Shown: piece by piece, positions 1-12,484 of the stretch
Position numbering within the stretch: position 1 is the stretch's first letter
Layout of the letters: each line of letters opens with the position of its first letter
Assembly (NCBI GenBank): GCA_003999685.1
Contig: CP021224.1
Span: 992,001-1,056,000, forward strand
Reading direction: 5' to 3'
DNA: 64,000 nucleotides
Source: Taiwanofungus camphoratus
Taxonomy: Eukaryota; Basidiomycota; Agaricomycetes; Polyporales; Taiwanofungaceae
Position numbers and translations under genes: made by a program
The notes under the pieces: generated by a model
What the model was told of the DNA's origin: nothing
The model's database searches: none
The model's input: the letters and a program-made list of their open reading frames with translations, nothing else

Positions 1-66
1 TCTGCGTTCTACGCGCGGACTGTCAGCCATCCAAAGCAGTTGACCCGAAGTCCTGATGAAACTCAC

Positions 67-407
67 GGGATTCTGACTGCACCAGCGATCCAGTTCACCG
101 CCCTGTCCAAGAATGCCTCCGTGCCAAAGGTCTCACCGAGGCTGCTCCAGAGCTCCTCGTTCTTTTGAGGGACCAAGGGAGACGCCTGAGGACACATGTG
201 TGCGCTCTCCACATCCGACTCGCGCATTCTCGTCCATAGCACGACACCGACGTGTGCCGCGTACAGACATGTAGACAAGCTGATCAGAGCCACGAGCAAC
301 TTGGGAAAGCGCGACTTGTAGTTTGTACACGTCGAAGCGCGCGCATGGACGCGTGCAGGCGCTGCCGATGGAAGTAGCGCATCCTTCTCATCTACAAAAG
401 CAGACAT
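67..407 (-). CDS. CPS1: Vacuolar carboxypeptidase S (Gly-Xaa carboxypeptidase, M20 family), first exon, runs off left edge
   Basis: The first 114 residues are readable. A charged N-terminus (MSAFVDEKDALLPS) is followed by a single hydrophobic segment at about residues 35-60 (LLVALISLSTCLYAAHVGVVL), a type II membrane anchor. The lumenal start then has CPQASPLVPQKNEELW and FGTEAFLDRAVNWIAGAVRIP, which is the conserved opening of fungal carboxypeptidase S. The family is a zinc M20 peptidase that releases C-terminal residues from small peptides in the vacuole. The exon ends after the codon for VRIP at a GTGAGT donor (positions 66-61), so the catalytic domain lies beyond the left edge. It is divergently arranged with mL44. 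Family assignment rests on the N-terminal motif only; no metal ligands are inside the window. Confidence 0.8.
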
Positions 408-863
408 GATGACAGGCAGGGAAAAGGGATGACACTCCGTTCAGCACTGTTCGTCTTTATATTTGTAAGGCGGTCTGTAAAGATTCTGCCAGGACTTCTG
501 ATACCGACCAGGCCCATATGCACAAAGATAAGCCTCAGGTACTTATATGTACAGAAGTGATTGCTGGGAATAGACGCAGACTGTAGCGGGGGTTGTAAAG
601 ATCTCCATATGCACGAATGGCGAGCAATATAGGTCAGGCACGGATTGTTTGGGAGATCTACGAAGGCGTATCGGGGCAATTTGCAGCTATAGTGCAACTG
701 GGAGAATAAGCAGGCAAGTACTAAACAATGGGCGCTTGTATATAGACGCCGGTACAGTCCGGCGACCTTCCTATTTCGGAGACGAATTTTTTGGTCGCGA
801 CTCGCGACTGCAAAGAGTGAGCGCGCTGGCCAAGGCTGCTGGCGTCGACAACATTGACCGCCA
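408..863. other. Divergent intergenic region between CPS1 and mL44
   Basis: About 455 bp with no supportable gene. It must hold the promoters of both flanking genes. No clear TATA box or repeat was recognised. Confidence 0.5.
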
Positions 864-2124
864 ATGGGATATGCACAAAAACGCCTGGCATCGACGGCGG
901 CCAAGCTAGCCACCGTATCTCCCGCCCATCTCCGCGCATTTCCTCCAAAAGAGGCCGTGGTCTCAAGCTCGTCCAAAACACAGTTCTTCGATGCACAGAC
1001 ATGGGCGTCGCTGCAACCCCCACCCCCGTCCGCACTCACTGCGTTTGCACACCGGATAGGTCTCGCGAAGATCATCCCTTCGCATGCTGTGATTCAACAG
1101 GCGTGCACACACCCATCTTTCGTGCCGCTGTACACACGACATTACCCAAACGAGCCGCTACCCGCCACGAATGCGAATTTGGCGGCGCTCGGGAACTCAC
1201 TACTCGGTCTGTTCGCCACCGAGCATGTCAATGCTTCATATCCCCACCTCCCCACCCGTGTTCTGAAGGCTGCTATAAGTGCCTATGTTGGTCCGACGAC
1301 CTGTGCAGGTATTGCGAAAGAGATGGGCGCAACACCTCTCCTCCGATGGCATCGAACAGTGAGTACTTCTTTCATTCTAGAGACTACCTCGCTTGACCTG
1401 GGACCCCAACGAAAGCCCAATACACCTTTACGACCGGCTGTGCTGCACCCGGACGCCCTTAGCTCCGTACCAAGAGCTCTTACCGCGCTAGTATACCAAC
1501 ATCGCTCACTATTTTCAGCACGGAAATTCGTGCATAAGTTTTTCCTGAGTCGTGAAATAGACCTGCGCAATATGATCAAGTTCCGGGATCCTAAACTCGC
1601 ATTATTGGAAACCGTTACAAAGTTTGGAAGAGAGCGGCCAGTGTCAAGGTGCGCTCCAATGTTATGTGATTTTAAATGCATACCATAATGTCACGTCTTA
1701 TAGACTATTGAAAGAGACTGGACGATTCTCCAATTCACCAATATTTGTCGTTGGGATATACTCCGGCACCGACAAACTGGGTGAAGGGTTTGGCAGTTCG
1801 CTCAAAATGGCTGAATACCGAGTAAGTAGTTCCGTACACTGTGTGATCCATCGTCGATAACCTTGCATCAATGTGTCGTAGGCCGCAGAAGATTCCCTGC
1901 TTAGACTGTACCTCACGCGACAGCCGCCACACCTAGTGCAGCTGCCGACGTCGACGTTTCCGCAAGGACAGGGCAACGTCTTCGAGGTACAAGGGCGTGA
2001 AGCGGACTATGTGCCGGGTGTCATGGGTGATTCTGAGGTGCTGTACGGTAGCTCAGGGCGGACGGGGATGCAAGCTCCTGGACGACGCTCGACGGCGGTG
2101 GACGAGGATGATTTAGTAGACTAA
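864..2124 (+). CDS. MRPL3: Mitochondrial large-subunit ribosomal protein mL44 (RNase III fold)
   Basis: Four exons (864-1358, 1416-1648, 1704-1821, 1882-2124) give 362 residues. The N-terminus (MGYAQKRLASTAAKLAT) looks like a mitochondrial presequence. An RNase III-like fold follows: ACTHPSF, then NANLAALGNSLLGLFATEH, where true RNase III enzymes have acidic catalytic residues (NxxLExLGDxxL). Here Glu and Asp are Ala and Asn, as expected for the inactive mL44/Mrpl3 branch that serves as a structural subunit of the mitoribosome. A second region (KETGRFSNSPIFVVGIYSG, EGFGSSLKMAEYRAAEDSL) resembles the double-stranded RNA binding part of mL44. The first intron is 57 bp and in frame. The start was chosen because the next upstream in-frame region is not protein-like. 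The C-terminal tail is acidic (DEDDLVD). Confidence 0.85.
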
Positions 2125-2595
2125 TGCAAAACTTTAATAATCTGCGCTTTGCTCGATGCAAGTCTATCATGCTCTGAATGAAGTCCCGTTGGCAGTTGCG
2201 ACTGTAACAGTCTTTCACTCTTCACCAAAGTCAATAGTGAGCGTCTACCGGTGCGGCCGTGAGCGCTCGGATATGCACGGTGAGGCCGTCCAGTTATGCC
2301 GTGGTGCCCTGTTTTAGATGCATCAAGGTCCAGATGAGACTAGGTGGTAAACAACACCGCCCGGCGCTCACAGGTCTCCAGTCTCGAGGTGACCGTATTG
2401 AACACGTCTGCAAACATAGCTGTTAGTACTGTACATCTTGTCCTGCACGTTGTTGTCTGCCAGCGTTGTGCACGCCCCTTCAGCCGGGTTGCGTCTGCCC
2501 ACTCAAGCGCAGCTCGTCACCTGCCACGAAGTTACGAGGTACTAAATCCACGTTGAGCCACCAGTGCTACGTTTACGTCCACCAGTGTCGACGAG
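2125..2595. other. Intergenic, mL44 3' end to RGD2 promoter
   Basis: About 470 bp between two genes of the same strand. No gene, repeat or RNA was recognised. Confidence 0.5.
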
Positions 2596-5500
2596 ATGGC
2601 GGTTTTGTCGCTCCCGCTTACTTTCCAGAACTCGTTCTGGTCACAGGACTACAGGAAAGGCCTTGAAGTGCTCTATACCCAACTCGAGAATGTACGGCAT
2701 GCGTACCTCTTGGGCGTGTCCTACTTACCCACGTTGTATCCTAGGGTGTCCTAGAGAACGAAGAAATTGTTGCATTCATCAGAGTATGTCTCGTATAGGA
2801 AATGTCTGTATGTGCTGAACGTAGACTTTGTTTAGGCTCGCGCTGCTGCTGAGAGTGCATTGGCAGCTACTTTGTCGAGTGCTGCACCAGCAGGTAGCAC
2901 CCTATGTAACTTCCTGTACGTGTCTGCTCACATTGTCTCGGTCGTTAGGGAAAGCATTCGCCCATGACGATGGAGCGTCTCTTCATGTGGCCTTCCGCGG
3001 TCTCAAGGAAGAATCCAAAGCGCAGGGAAGGGCACATGAAGCTATTGCTATGGAGTTGCGGGAAGCAATTGCTGGCCCTTTTGAGAAGTGGGCAATTGGT
3101 TACAGGGTTTGTTTGTATACCTGGACCGTACGTTCGACACTGAATACCTGGTATAGGAGAGACTCATTGCTAGCAAGCACAACACGCTTGATGGCTATAT
3201 GCTTTCTTATGAATTATCACAACAAGAGGTTTGTTTGGTGATCGTCATGATAAATACATATCCCTTACTTAACATATTCATTCTCAGGTCACGAAACTAA
3301 AGAATGACTACCTCAACAAGACTCGTAAAGCGGATGAAGCTGAGGACGAGTACGTGTATCCGCTCTCTTGCGTTAATGTCAGGCTGATACATTCAAGTGC
3401 CCGCTTTGCGCCTATCTCGCAACCCGCCGGCGACAAGTACACCACCTCGCCGAATCTTGGACCGCGCGACAGGCGAGTACCTGTTAGGCAACCCACGATG
3501 TCCGAGCGCATTACTGCGCGCTTCAAAGAGCTTCGCATGGGTTCTAGCGGCAGCACGCACGATGACGACGCGAAGCCCGAGGTCCAATTTGACGCCGATG
3601 CCGAGGAGAAGGAGAAGTCAACACCCAAGCTCGACAAGGGTAAGGGCCGTGCGGTCGACGTCGTGGCGTCGCCTGCACAGGTCGCCTCACCTGACCACTT
3701 AGCCTCGCCTCCGCCCCTCTCGCCACCCCTCCCGCCTGCGAAGCTCGCCACGAACCCCGTGCCTCCCGCACCTGCACCGCCGATCATTGTGGCGGGCCTA
3801 TCGCTGACGCCTACGGAGCTGTCCGCGCTGCTGAATCGCGCGAAGGCTGAGCTCCCGCTGCGCCCCGTGCGCTTCCCGCTGCTGGGCGAGTATCAGGAGT
3901 GCTTTAGCGGGGAGGAGTTCGCGACGTGGTTAAGGGAGAATGTGAAAGACTTTGAAGGCAGTCTTGACCGAGCTGAGGACATGGCGAAAGAGTTGACCGA
4001 GAAGATGAATCTACTAAGGAGACGTGGAGAACTTGGTAATGATTATGAGAACGCAGATGACGCTTTTTACCAGTTTAGGCCGAAGGTACAGAAAATGTTT
4101 ATCTGTGATATTCGTATACTCAGGAGAATATACTTGACACAGGCCTTCAACCTCGATGCCCCTACTGCTGCAAAGCCGGAGCAGGCCATCTCACCTGTTC
4201 AAAAGAGCTTCTCGCCACTCGCTGAGAATGTTGCGAAGCGCACTACCACATTCGCTTCTCTGGTCTCCAAGGCGCTCAATGCCAACGGCACCGAGCCTGC
4301 TCACATCAGGGCCCGCCGCGATGCCGAGGTCGCGGACAAGGAGTACCGTGTTGCCGTGCGCAAGCTTGACAGACAGAGACTTGGTCTCGAGGAGCGAATT
4401 GAAGAGACACTTAAGACCCTGCAGAAGTGGGAGGTGGACAGGCTACGCGCTGTCAAAACTGGTGCGTCTCAGTCTCACTTCCGCGCACCATACCTCACCG
4501 GCTTGTTGCAGTCCTCCGCCAGTACCAAGACTCCGTAGCGAAGTTCTCCAAGGCGTATGAGCCCTCATTAGAGCGTTCAGCTACCCTTATTGCGTCGTAT
4601 CAACCTGAGGCAGACATCAAGGTCTTCATTGAGCGCCACCGCACGGGTCCGTTCCGCCCTGAGCCGCAGGTGTACGAGTCTGTCACGCATGATGAATCCG
4701 ATGTCGTGTTTGGCATTGATCTCAGACGCTGGGCGGATAGCGATCTATGGCATCCATCGAGCCCTGATGAGAAGAAGGATGAAGTACCCCCTGTATTGAC
4801 CATCATGCTTGCGGCCCTCAGTGAGACGTATGCTAGACTCCCGACTGACATAGGTAAGAGGTGAAAAGCTGTAGGTGCACGGTCTATTCATTGATTGTTG
4901 CAGAGAAACGCAAGACATGGATATATGACGTGCCGCTTCCTGCTGTCCATCACCTCCGGGAAACCCTCAATGCCGTGCCTCCTGAACAGCCTTTCCCGAA
5001 TGATATACTGGCCAAATATGATGTCCCCGTGTTAGCCAGTGCAGTTAAGTTGTGGACTCTGGAGCTTGATCCTCCGCTTGCTATGTATGAAGGCTGGGAC
5101 GAGTTGCGCAAATTATACCCAACAGGTGAGTCTGCAGCCGAGTTCTTCCTCGCGATTCTCACACCTTGTTCTAGTCGGTTCTGGTGCGAGTGGCGAGGAG
5201 CCGCCTTCAGAAGACCAACACATACAGGACCTACAAGCTGCTCTACAGAAACTTCCGAAAGTGCACTTACTGGTACTGGACACGATTGTAAGACATCTCA
5301 AAGGGTACGTGTTCTATCCGTCTAGTACTAGTCAATGATTATTGACGGGCGAACAGACTCATTGACACCACTCCTGGTGCTGAGAGCGAGGAGTCAAATG
5401 CGGTCTATATCACGAAGCTTGCACTGACTATGGGAAGAAGTGAGTCATTTATCGCTTTTTCTTGTCCAGATGTACTGATCGTTTTCATGCTTTAGCTATT

Positions 5501-6723
5501 CTCAGGCCTAAACAGGAGAATGAATTTTCTATTCAGGACCGTCATCCCACTCGTATGCTTCTACGCACTGGTTAAGTCGTCTCGTATCACTGAGATTCCA
5601 CTTTTTCTTAGTCCTATTCATCGATTTGCTCAACAAGTATGATGCAATCCTGCCGCCGACTATTACCAAAAAGAAGCGGGAGTCTGAGCGTAAAGTCCCC
5701 ATTCGTCGACGAACACGTCCGATTGACATGCGCATGAGCCGTAGTCGTATCTCTGCTGGAGCGGATCTTAAGGAGATACATGCCCAGCAGCTTGTCCAGC
5801 GTGGCGTGAAGATTTCTCGCTCGCCGCCTCCGGTTCCCAACGTTCCGCTTACATTAGTACCCGAAAGTCCACGACCTGTCGCAGAAGGCCCTGACCCTAC
5901 CTCTACATCTGCTCCTTCAGTTGTGTTGAGCGCTGAGCCTGGGGAGCTTCCGGCAGTGTCAGCAGCTACATCTTCTAGTGACGCTCCTGTCAAGGATGAT
6001 AGAAGCTTCCCTGAAGTGCCGCCACCTCCGCCCATCCATACACCTACTCCTCAGATACCATCGGTTCCACCGCCGCCGCCCATCGAGACTTCGGAGATGC
6101 CTCCTGCCCATCCAGTGTTCAAAGAGCCTCCTCCGGAGATAGATGACCTACCCCCACGTCCGACGTTCAAGGAACCACCGCCGGAGCCAGAAGACTCTCC
6201 TGTGTCAGCTCCTGTTTCCTCTTTCGCGGCACCGGCTCCAGAACCTGCTTCACCTAACCCGCCCATGCCCTCGTTCAAAGAACCTCCACCAGAGACGGAG
6301 GGTGTTTCATCCCCTACATCTCTCCCTACGGCTATCCCTTCCGTGCTCCGTTCTAGTAACAGTCGTCCGGCTTCACCTCGTATACCTTCAGGCTCTTCGC
6401 GCAGTCCGTCACCGACAAAACCTGTTGCATCGCCAATCACACCTACCACGTCAGATGGTTCACGCCTGCGTGGTCCGCGTCTCGCCAGGGGACCACGCCC
6501 TGTAGGAGGTGGGGCGGTGAGCAGCATGGTGAACAACCTGAACAGACAATCCATTGGTTCGCGACCAGCATCGCCTGGATTGAACGGTGGAGCCACTGGG
6601 CTGCATCGTGCGGGATCACGCACAATCGGTGGGCATGGTAAGCGGTCAAGCATCAGTCGCGTATCAGAATTCTCGAGAAGGACGATGGCAAGTGATGCGG
6701 AGGACGAGGTGGTAGAGAAGTAA
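2596..6723 (+). CDS. RGD2: F-BAR / DEP / RhoGAP protein (Rgd2-like)
   Basis: Fourteen exons (2596-2691, 2745-2783, 2836-2893, 2949-3106, 3157-3228, 3288-3349, 3398-4085, 4143-4461, 4512-4853, 4904-5125, 5175-5304, 5357-5439, 5496-5552, 5612-6723) sum to 1145 residues in frame. The first F-BAR half (MAVLSLPLTFQNSFWSQDYR, GLKEESKAQGRAHEAIA) is followed by a proline-rich linker. Next comes a DEP domain (PLLGEYQECFSGEEFATWL), the second F-BAR coiled coil (RRDAEVADKEYRVAVRKLD) and a RhoGAP domain (VPPVLTIMLAALSETY, WIYDVPLPAVHHLRETLN). The tail of about 350 residues carries repeated FKEPPPE motifs and basic Ser/Pro stretches. The order F-BAR, DEP, RhoGAP matches yeast Rgd2, which acts at the membrane on Cdc42/Rho5-type GTPases. 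The usual arginine-finger position is not Arg here (see findings). Confidence 0.85.
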
Positions 6724-7334
6724 TCATTGCGTGGTTTTTGGTGCGAGCGATGGTGGGAATAGTGGCAGGTCTCCGGAAGAGCTGTCGATTCAGGCGTTAC
6801 TTGCTGGTCGGGAAAGGAACATGTCATCCAGGATAGCTATGGTTAATATGTTTCGCTAACATCTACTCGTCAAATCGGGACATGTACTTATTGAGCATTA
6901 TTTACTGTGTCATCCTTGCAGATGCATAGTAAGGGAACACTTCAGTCATATTTTCGATCACGCTGGGAGAGTTAGCATGCCTCCCTTGCCTACTCGTAGA
7001 CACATAGCTTCGTCTTTGAAGTCAGATCGTCAGACACGTTCCGATCCCCTCTGACGCATCATGTCTGCATGTCAGGCCAATCAAGACTCGGCATCAATGC
7101 AAATACTGTACGGAGAGAATGCAATACAGTCAAGACACAACGAGAGCAACGAGATCATCTGGCAAGCAGAGTGATAGATAACTGTCCAAAGCGGCAGAGG
7201 CATCAATGTTCACTCTTGTCTTTCGTTCACCATTTTCCTTATAATGATTTTGGGTGTATGAAGAGTGTAACAAAATCAGATTCCGGCTTCAGGGTAGCTG
7301 ACGACATAATACCAGGGATCTTTAAACCGTTAAT
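6724..7334. other. Convergent intergenic region
   Basis: About 610 bp between two converging genes. It holds their 3' ends and nothing else that I can support. Confidence 0.5.
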
Positions 7335-8623
7335 CTATGTCGGAAGGAATTTCGCTAGAAGAGTTGTCAGACGTGGTAACTATTTACGTCAAATAGGACA
7401 GCTGTCGCGACATACCAGCCTCAGCGTACATTTGCTCATTGGTGCGCTTGAAGGCCACGATTCCGAGGAGGATAAATGCGATGAGCACGCCGATCTCAAA
7501 AAGAATCCAGAGCGACGCCCATACTGTCGGAGATACAGTCTGTCAGCGTCCTGGTCCTGACGAAGGATATCAAGAGGGGGGTCGGGAAGGGCGGAGGGTG
7601 GCACCAGTACATCGTGAGATGGATAGGAATTGGGAGGAGCGCAACAGACCACCCAGGAAGCGCTGCTGCTCACCATGAGCACCGATGCGAGGGAAGAGCA
7701 TCGCGAACTGAGTCGCATCCGAATCGTTCTGCTTTCGGAAGTATTTGTCATCTGCAATGTCCCCTACCACAAGTTGTCAAACATTATTTCTTCTGGCTTG
7801 ACACAAGCAGGGAAGGGCGACACATACAAACGACATAGAACACGCTGTGCAACATGAACAAGGTGAACGATGAGAAGGGCGTAATGTGTCATACTGGAAA
7901 TTACATACTTCATAACGCCCACAAAGAGGCAGTACCATCGTAGAGCTTGGCTGGACACGTACAAACCTCGAGTTCATAACCGTGCGGGATTATTAGTAGA
8001 ACGTGAACACCCACGCGTGGTCGATGAACCAAAATCCAACAAGGAGACCTTCGTATATTATGGTAAGGAGGATAGTCCTAATCAGTTCCGCGTCACACAG
8101 CGCATTGCAAAGCGCACGTTCGACCGCACATCCCGAGCGTACAAAGGAATTGAGCCGTCCATAGACTAGAATACATAAGCAGAAGACGCACAGCTTATTC
8201 CGCACAAGCGTGAGGGGCGCCACAAGGCCTAGACCAAGCACGAAGCTCACAATCTTGGCCATGAGCGTGTCAAAACCCGACAGCACAAAAATGCCACCGA
8301 TAATGGTTGAGCCAATATACCCGGCTGAAAGAATGGCTAGCGAATGCCCGCCTTCGACATATGTCGCCCCACCGACGTCTGGATCGATTGTCACCTTAAC
8401 AACAGACCCGCCCGTGAGGACAGCCTACGAGCAGAAAGATGCTCGGTGAGAAAGAGGCGAACCAGCGTGGGAGAACAAGTTAAATGCTTACCATAACGAT
8501 ATGGCAGAATTCATGGCAGCCAATAGTGAAGAGTTTAAGAGGGGTTATGAGAACACGCGCTCCAGGAATTATCCAAAGTGCAAAGATGACAACGGTGTAC
8601 ACAACAATCTTCAAGGACGACAT
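7335..8623 (-). CDS. Peptidase M50B-like membrane protein
   Basis: Eight exons on the minus strand (8623-8492, 8424-8192, 8077-8015, 7950-7909, 7844-7828, 7763-7674, 7523-7416, 7354-7335) give 234 residues. The first membrane helix (IVVYTVVIFALWIIPGA) leads into LKLFTIGCHEFCHIVMAVL, where HEFCH fits the HExxH zinc motif of M50B-like metallopeptidases. Then come VTIDPDVGGATYVEGG and ILSAGYIGSTIIGG, the family's conserved loop and second membrane region, further hydrophobic helices, and DDKYFRKQNDSDATQFAMLF. The protein ends in FLPT, as I recall other fungal members do. Exon 5 is only 17 bp; without it the frame and the conserved VVWDIADD join are lost. The third intron contains a perfect TACTAAT branch site. 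Substrate and role are unknown. Confidence 0.8.
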
Positions 8624-9589
8624 TGACGCGTGAAGGTAGAGTCAGCGGAAGGACAGGGAAGAACGACATCGGAGACGAGTGACGCACGACATAGAGGGTG
8701 GGGACCTGGTTTGGGGAAACAGTAATGGACTGCTCAGCACGCATTGCAAGAGGAGACGATACGCAGGGGAGAGAGAGGAAAGTGCAAGACCTGTTCATTG
8801 GTCGGTACTATTTGGCTCATGTGCGCTGGGAGCAGCAGTTGGAGAGTGCGGGATGTACGTAGGAAACGGAGGAACCGACATGCCGTTTGCCTGTGCGCTC
8901 TTTTTAGCCTCGGAAATCCAATCCTGCAAGAAAGCTGGATAAGGGCGCGCAGCTGCAGGCCGGAATGCGCGTGCAGGGACTTCGAGAGGGGCTGAAGCTT
9001 CGACGACTTGAGTCCTCGTGGAAAGGCGTCTCGAATACCATCCTCGTGTGGGACCTTCTCCTCGTGGTCCTCGTGGCCATATCAGGGTGAATGCCCTGTA
9101 AACTTACCTGGCCAAGTTGTGCATTCTATATCGCCGCTCAATATCATCTCAGGAGATGTCTTATGTCGCACAACACACTTCGATTGTTGGTGTAGCGACA
9201 TCGCATCAAAGACCAACTATCTATGTCCTACCATGCCCTTGTTAGCAGTGTCAAATTGGACGATAACCATGACAGCCCTTACCCAAAGCTTTTAAAAAAA
9301 AACAGCAATATACACAGATTAATTCATTGGGTTAATGATATCTCAGAGATATGAGAAACATATAGCAGTAATGGCAAAAGTTTCCAGTAACTGCAACTTA
9401 GAATTGCGATCATCGAGACGCGTTTGTCACGTGCAAGCGCGCCTGTTGTTTACTGCCTTTCGGAGTTCCAATACCGAGGCGCGGTATATAAGCTGTAGCC
9501 ACACTCGCGTTCAACAGCAAGCCTTTCTCTTCTATTCTCCACCACCAACTTCAAGCCCTTTCGCCTTTAATCATATATCAAACGCAACA
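8624..9589. other. Divergent intergenic region upstream of histone H2A
   Basis: About 965 bp between the M50B-like gene and H2A. The open frames here have no recognisable homology. Histone H2B is often the divergent partner of H2A in fungi, but no H2B is visible here. Confidence 0.5.
9485..9492 (+). promoter_or_regulatory. TATA box of histone H2A
   Basis: TATATAAG lies about 98 bp upstream of the H2A start codon and is followed by a CT-rich stretch (CTTTCTCTTCTATTCTCC), a common core promoter layout for strongly expressed fungal genes. Seen directly; function is inferred. Confidence 0.6.
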
Positions 9590-10231
<642 letters not shown>

Positions 10232-10846
10232 AATATCTGGGCTTTGACGTGACTTATTGTCGGGATTGTATTTTTGTACTAGTTATGTCTTTTATTGTGC
10301 CTTCTAATCTGCATCCAGTGTACTGCCTGAGCTATAGCCATTGAATCGTACCTCATTTACTGTGAAATTTTAGGGTAAAGATGGTTCTATGCCCATGTTC
10401 ATGCAATTAGACTTTGTTTAAGGTGAAGCTCTATGTTGTTAAGCACTTGGGAATATCTTTGATCAACCTCACCCGGAATGTGGGAAAAGTTATGTAGGCC
10501 TTGACCTGCATACAAGAACCGTGTGATCCGTCCAGGATGACCGTAAACAATCGAACATTAGCATTGACACATTCGTGCCGTTATTTACGTGGTCATAACA
10601 TATGTACGATGCAGCGAGAGCGAAGACCGATTGAAAATCGAAGAATAACGCAAGTTGACGAAGAGAAGTTTGGTGCGTGTGGTTATCGTTGTCGTGAAGC
10701 AGATCGTGCAAGATGAATAGAGACCGGAGCAACGGCGTGCGTTTCAGTAAATTCAAGTCACCGCAGGAAGTCGGGTGAGGGAGAGCGGCATAAGAAGCGG
10801 GTGGCAGTCCATGAATAAGGGAACACATCAGAACGGGCGGAACGAA
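10232..10846. other. Convergent intergenic region H2A / FIS1
   Basis: About 615 bp with the 3' ends of H2A and FIS1. No gene or repeat was recognised. Confidence 0.5.
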
Positions 10847-11682
10847 CTATTTGCGGGTTGCTCGCCGTATAACGGACGCGACAAGAAGCGTGCCGAGCGC
10901 CGCAGCTCCACCAACCAAGGCCATGCCAATGTAACCCTCTGGATGAATTGGTGTTCGAGACGAGTCAGAAGCGAAGGAGAATAAAAAGCGAATATCAGTG
11001 TCGACATCGCGAAAAAACAGGGTATCAACAAGGGAAGTACTGAGGGAAGGGACGAACCTCGAGTGACACGTTGGTCTATGAGCGTCGCGAGACTCTGTGC
11101 CTGCATATTCGTGGGTTCCTTCTCCATTAGCAGCGCTTTTCATGTCGTAACACGGGTCAAAGGTCCACATTCAAATCACAAAAAAGAAAATATATAACAT
11201 GCATGAGTCAGGGCAGCGATTAATAGGTGGACAAAGTACGCACAGTTGAACTTTTTCGCCTCTTCGTAATTTCCCATCTTATAATGCCCCAGCGCAAGGT
11301 AATACAAACACTCTCGTCTTCTTGTTGGCTCTGCACGATATATCTCTTTAGTTCACGAAGTAAGAAGACGAGGCATTGCCCTCTCAGTCAGCAACTGTCC
11401 GAATTCAGGCTGCCCAAAATGTACCTTGCAAAAGTCGGACACCCTCAACTTGATGATCACGCATGGGACTCTTTACGAGTCCCCAGGCGTAGTTAAATTT
11501 TGATTGTACCGTTACATGCGATTGTGCAAGCTCTTTCTGATACTGCAGACGCAAGACCTACGTCCGTAAATCCGACGTCAGTCAATATTTCAGTGAATGT
11601 CAATCTGTGGACAGAGTACCTCGAGCTCGTCGTAAGACAGAGAAACCTCGGCATCTGCGGCATATGGAAGCTCTGTTGGCAT
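10847..11682 (-). CDS. FIS1: Mitochondrial fission protein Fis1
   Basis: Five minus-strand exons (11682-11620, 11557-11425, 11345-11244, 11135-11058, 10938-10847) give 155 residues, the usual Fis1 length. It starts [20 protein letters not shown]. The two TPR-like repeats follow: [19 protein letters not shown] with [20 protein letters not shown], and [20 protein letters not shown] with [18 protein letters not shown]. The C-terminal tail anchor is [20 protein letters not shown] followed by basic RRATRK, which directs the protein to the outer mitochondrial membrane. Fis1 recruits adaptors and the dynamin Dnm1 for mitochondrial and peroxisomal division. The fourth exon uses an AAG acceptor. It is head-to-head with COX23, 289 bp apart. 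Confidence 0.93.
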
Positions 11683-11971
11683 ACTCTGTTTCGACAATTT
11701 TCGCTGCGCAGACCAGGACAAGGCAGTAGAAGTGAGACAGTTGAACCTGAGGACAAACTAGATGTTCGCAGAAATCGGATTTGGACACTACGCACGGCTT
11801 AGGGCAAGGTTAGGGCTATGCACTAACCAATGTTATGGTTAGGGTTATTTTCCCGTGGCCATTCTCAGAAATGAAAGTTCATGGTCTCGTTCTCCACGAC
11901 ACCTCTGACATCTGAATAATCGCCGAATGTCTTGCATCCTGGCCTCAACCTGACTGTCAAAACTGTTGCCC
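11683..11971. promoter_or_regulatory. Bidirectional promoter of FIS1 and COX23 with TTAGGG motifs
   Basis: The 289 bp between the two start codons must serve both mitochondrial genes. Three TTAGGG hexamers lie within 46 bp (11799-11804, 11810-11815, 11839-11844), the last extended to GGTTAGGGTTA. Such telobox motifs are bound by Tbf1/TRF-type Myb factors in fungal promoters; that this happens here is an inference. Confidence 0.6.
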
Positions 11972-12484
11972 ATGGCAATTGCTGCAAATGAAAGCAACAG
12001 GGCCGCTGCGCCGCCGCTGCCTGACCCCCAAGACAATGTTAAACCAAATAACTATTACGACAAGTTCAAAGTCAGTCTTGAACTCATAATCTCGACGTCG
12101 TTCGCTATGTCTGAGCAGTGATTATACCGTATCTCCTGAAATAATTTTAGGGTAGACAAGTGACCTCGAAGTTCGTTGAGTGCGTTCTTCTGATACTGTT
12201 CAGTGTGCAATAGCGATATTTCTGACCGAGACTTCCCTTCACCCACTTCGTTATGTTTATACAGTCCATGTGAAGATGCAGCGAAAGCGTCCATGAACTG
12301 CTTGAATCGACACGATTATGATAGAGACAAGTGTTTGGATTTCTTCCAGGCATATCGGGATTGCAAGAAAGCATGGGTTTGTCGAGGATTCTTGACTACT
12401 GAGAACAAAACAAAAAACTGATGCGACTGCTTTGAGGTTGAGCAGCGAAAAGCTGATCGCCGAGCGGGAAGGCCGAGTGCATGA
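11972..12484 (+). CDS. COX23: Cox23-like twin CX9C protein (cytochrome oxidase assembly)
   Basis: Four exons (11972-12070, 12151-12179, 12265-12376, 12446-12484) give 92 residues. After a short polar N-terminus (MAIAANESNRAAAPPLPDPQ) there is TSKFVDPCEDAAKASMNCLN, then KCLDFFQAYRDCKKAW. Both Cys pairs are spaced by exactly nine residues, the CHCH fold imported by the Mia40 relay into the intermembrane space. The C-terminus is basic (RKADRRAGRPSA). Cox23 helps mature cytochrome c oxidase, probably through copper delivery; the human relative is CHCHD7. The 29 bp second exon is needed to join DKFK to the CHCH domain. Sharing a promoter with FIS1 suggests co-expression with mitochondrial genes. 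Confidence 0.85.

Noticed and set aside
8624-9589. Histone H2B as divergent partner of H2A
   Set aside because: No H2B motif is found in any frame of the region.
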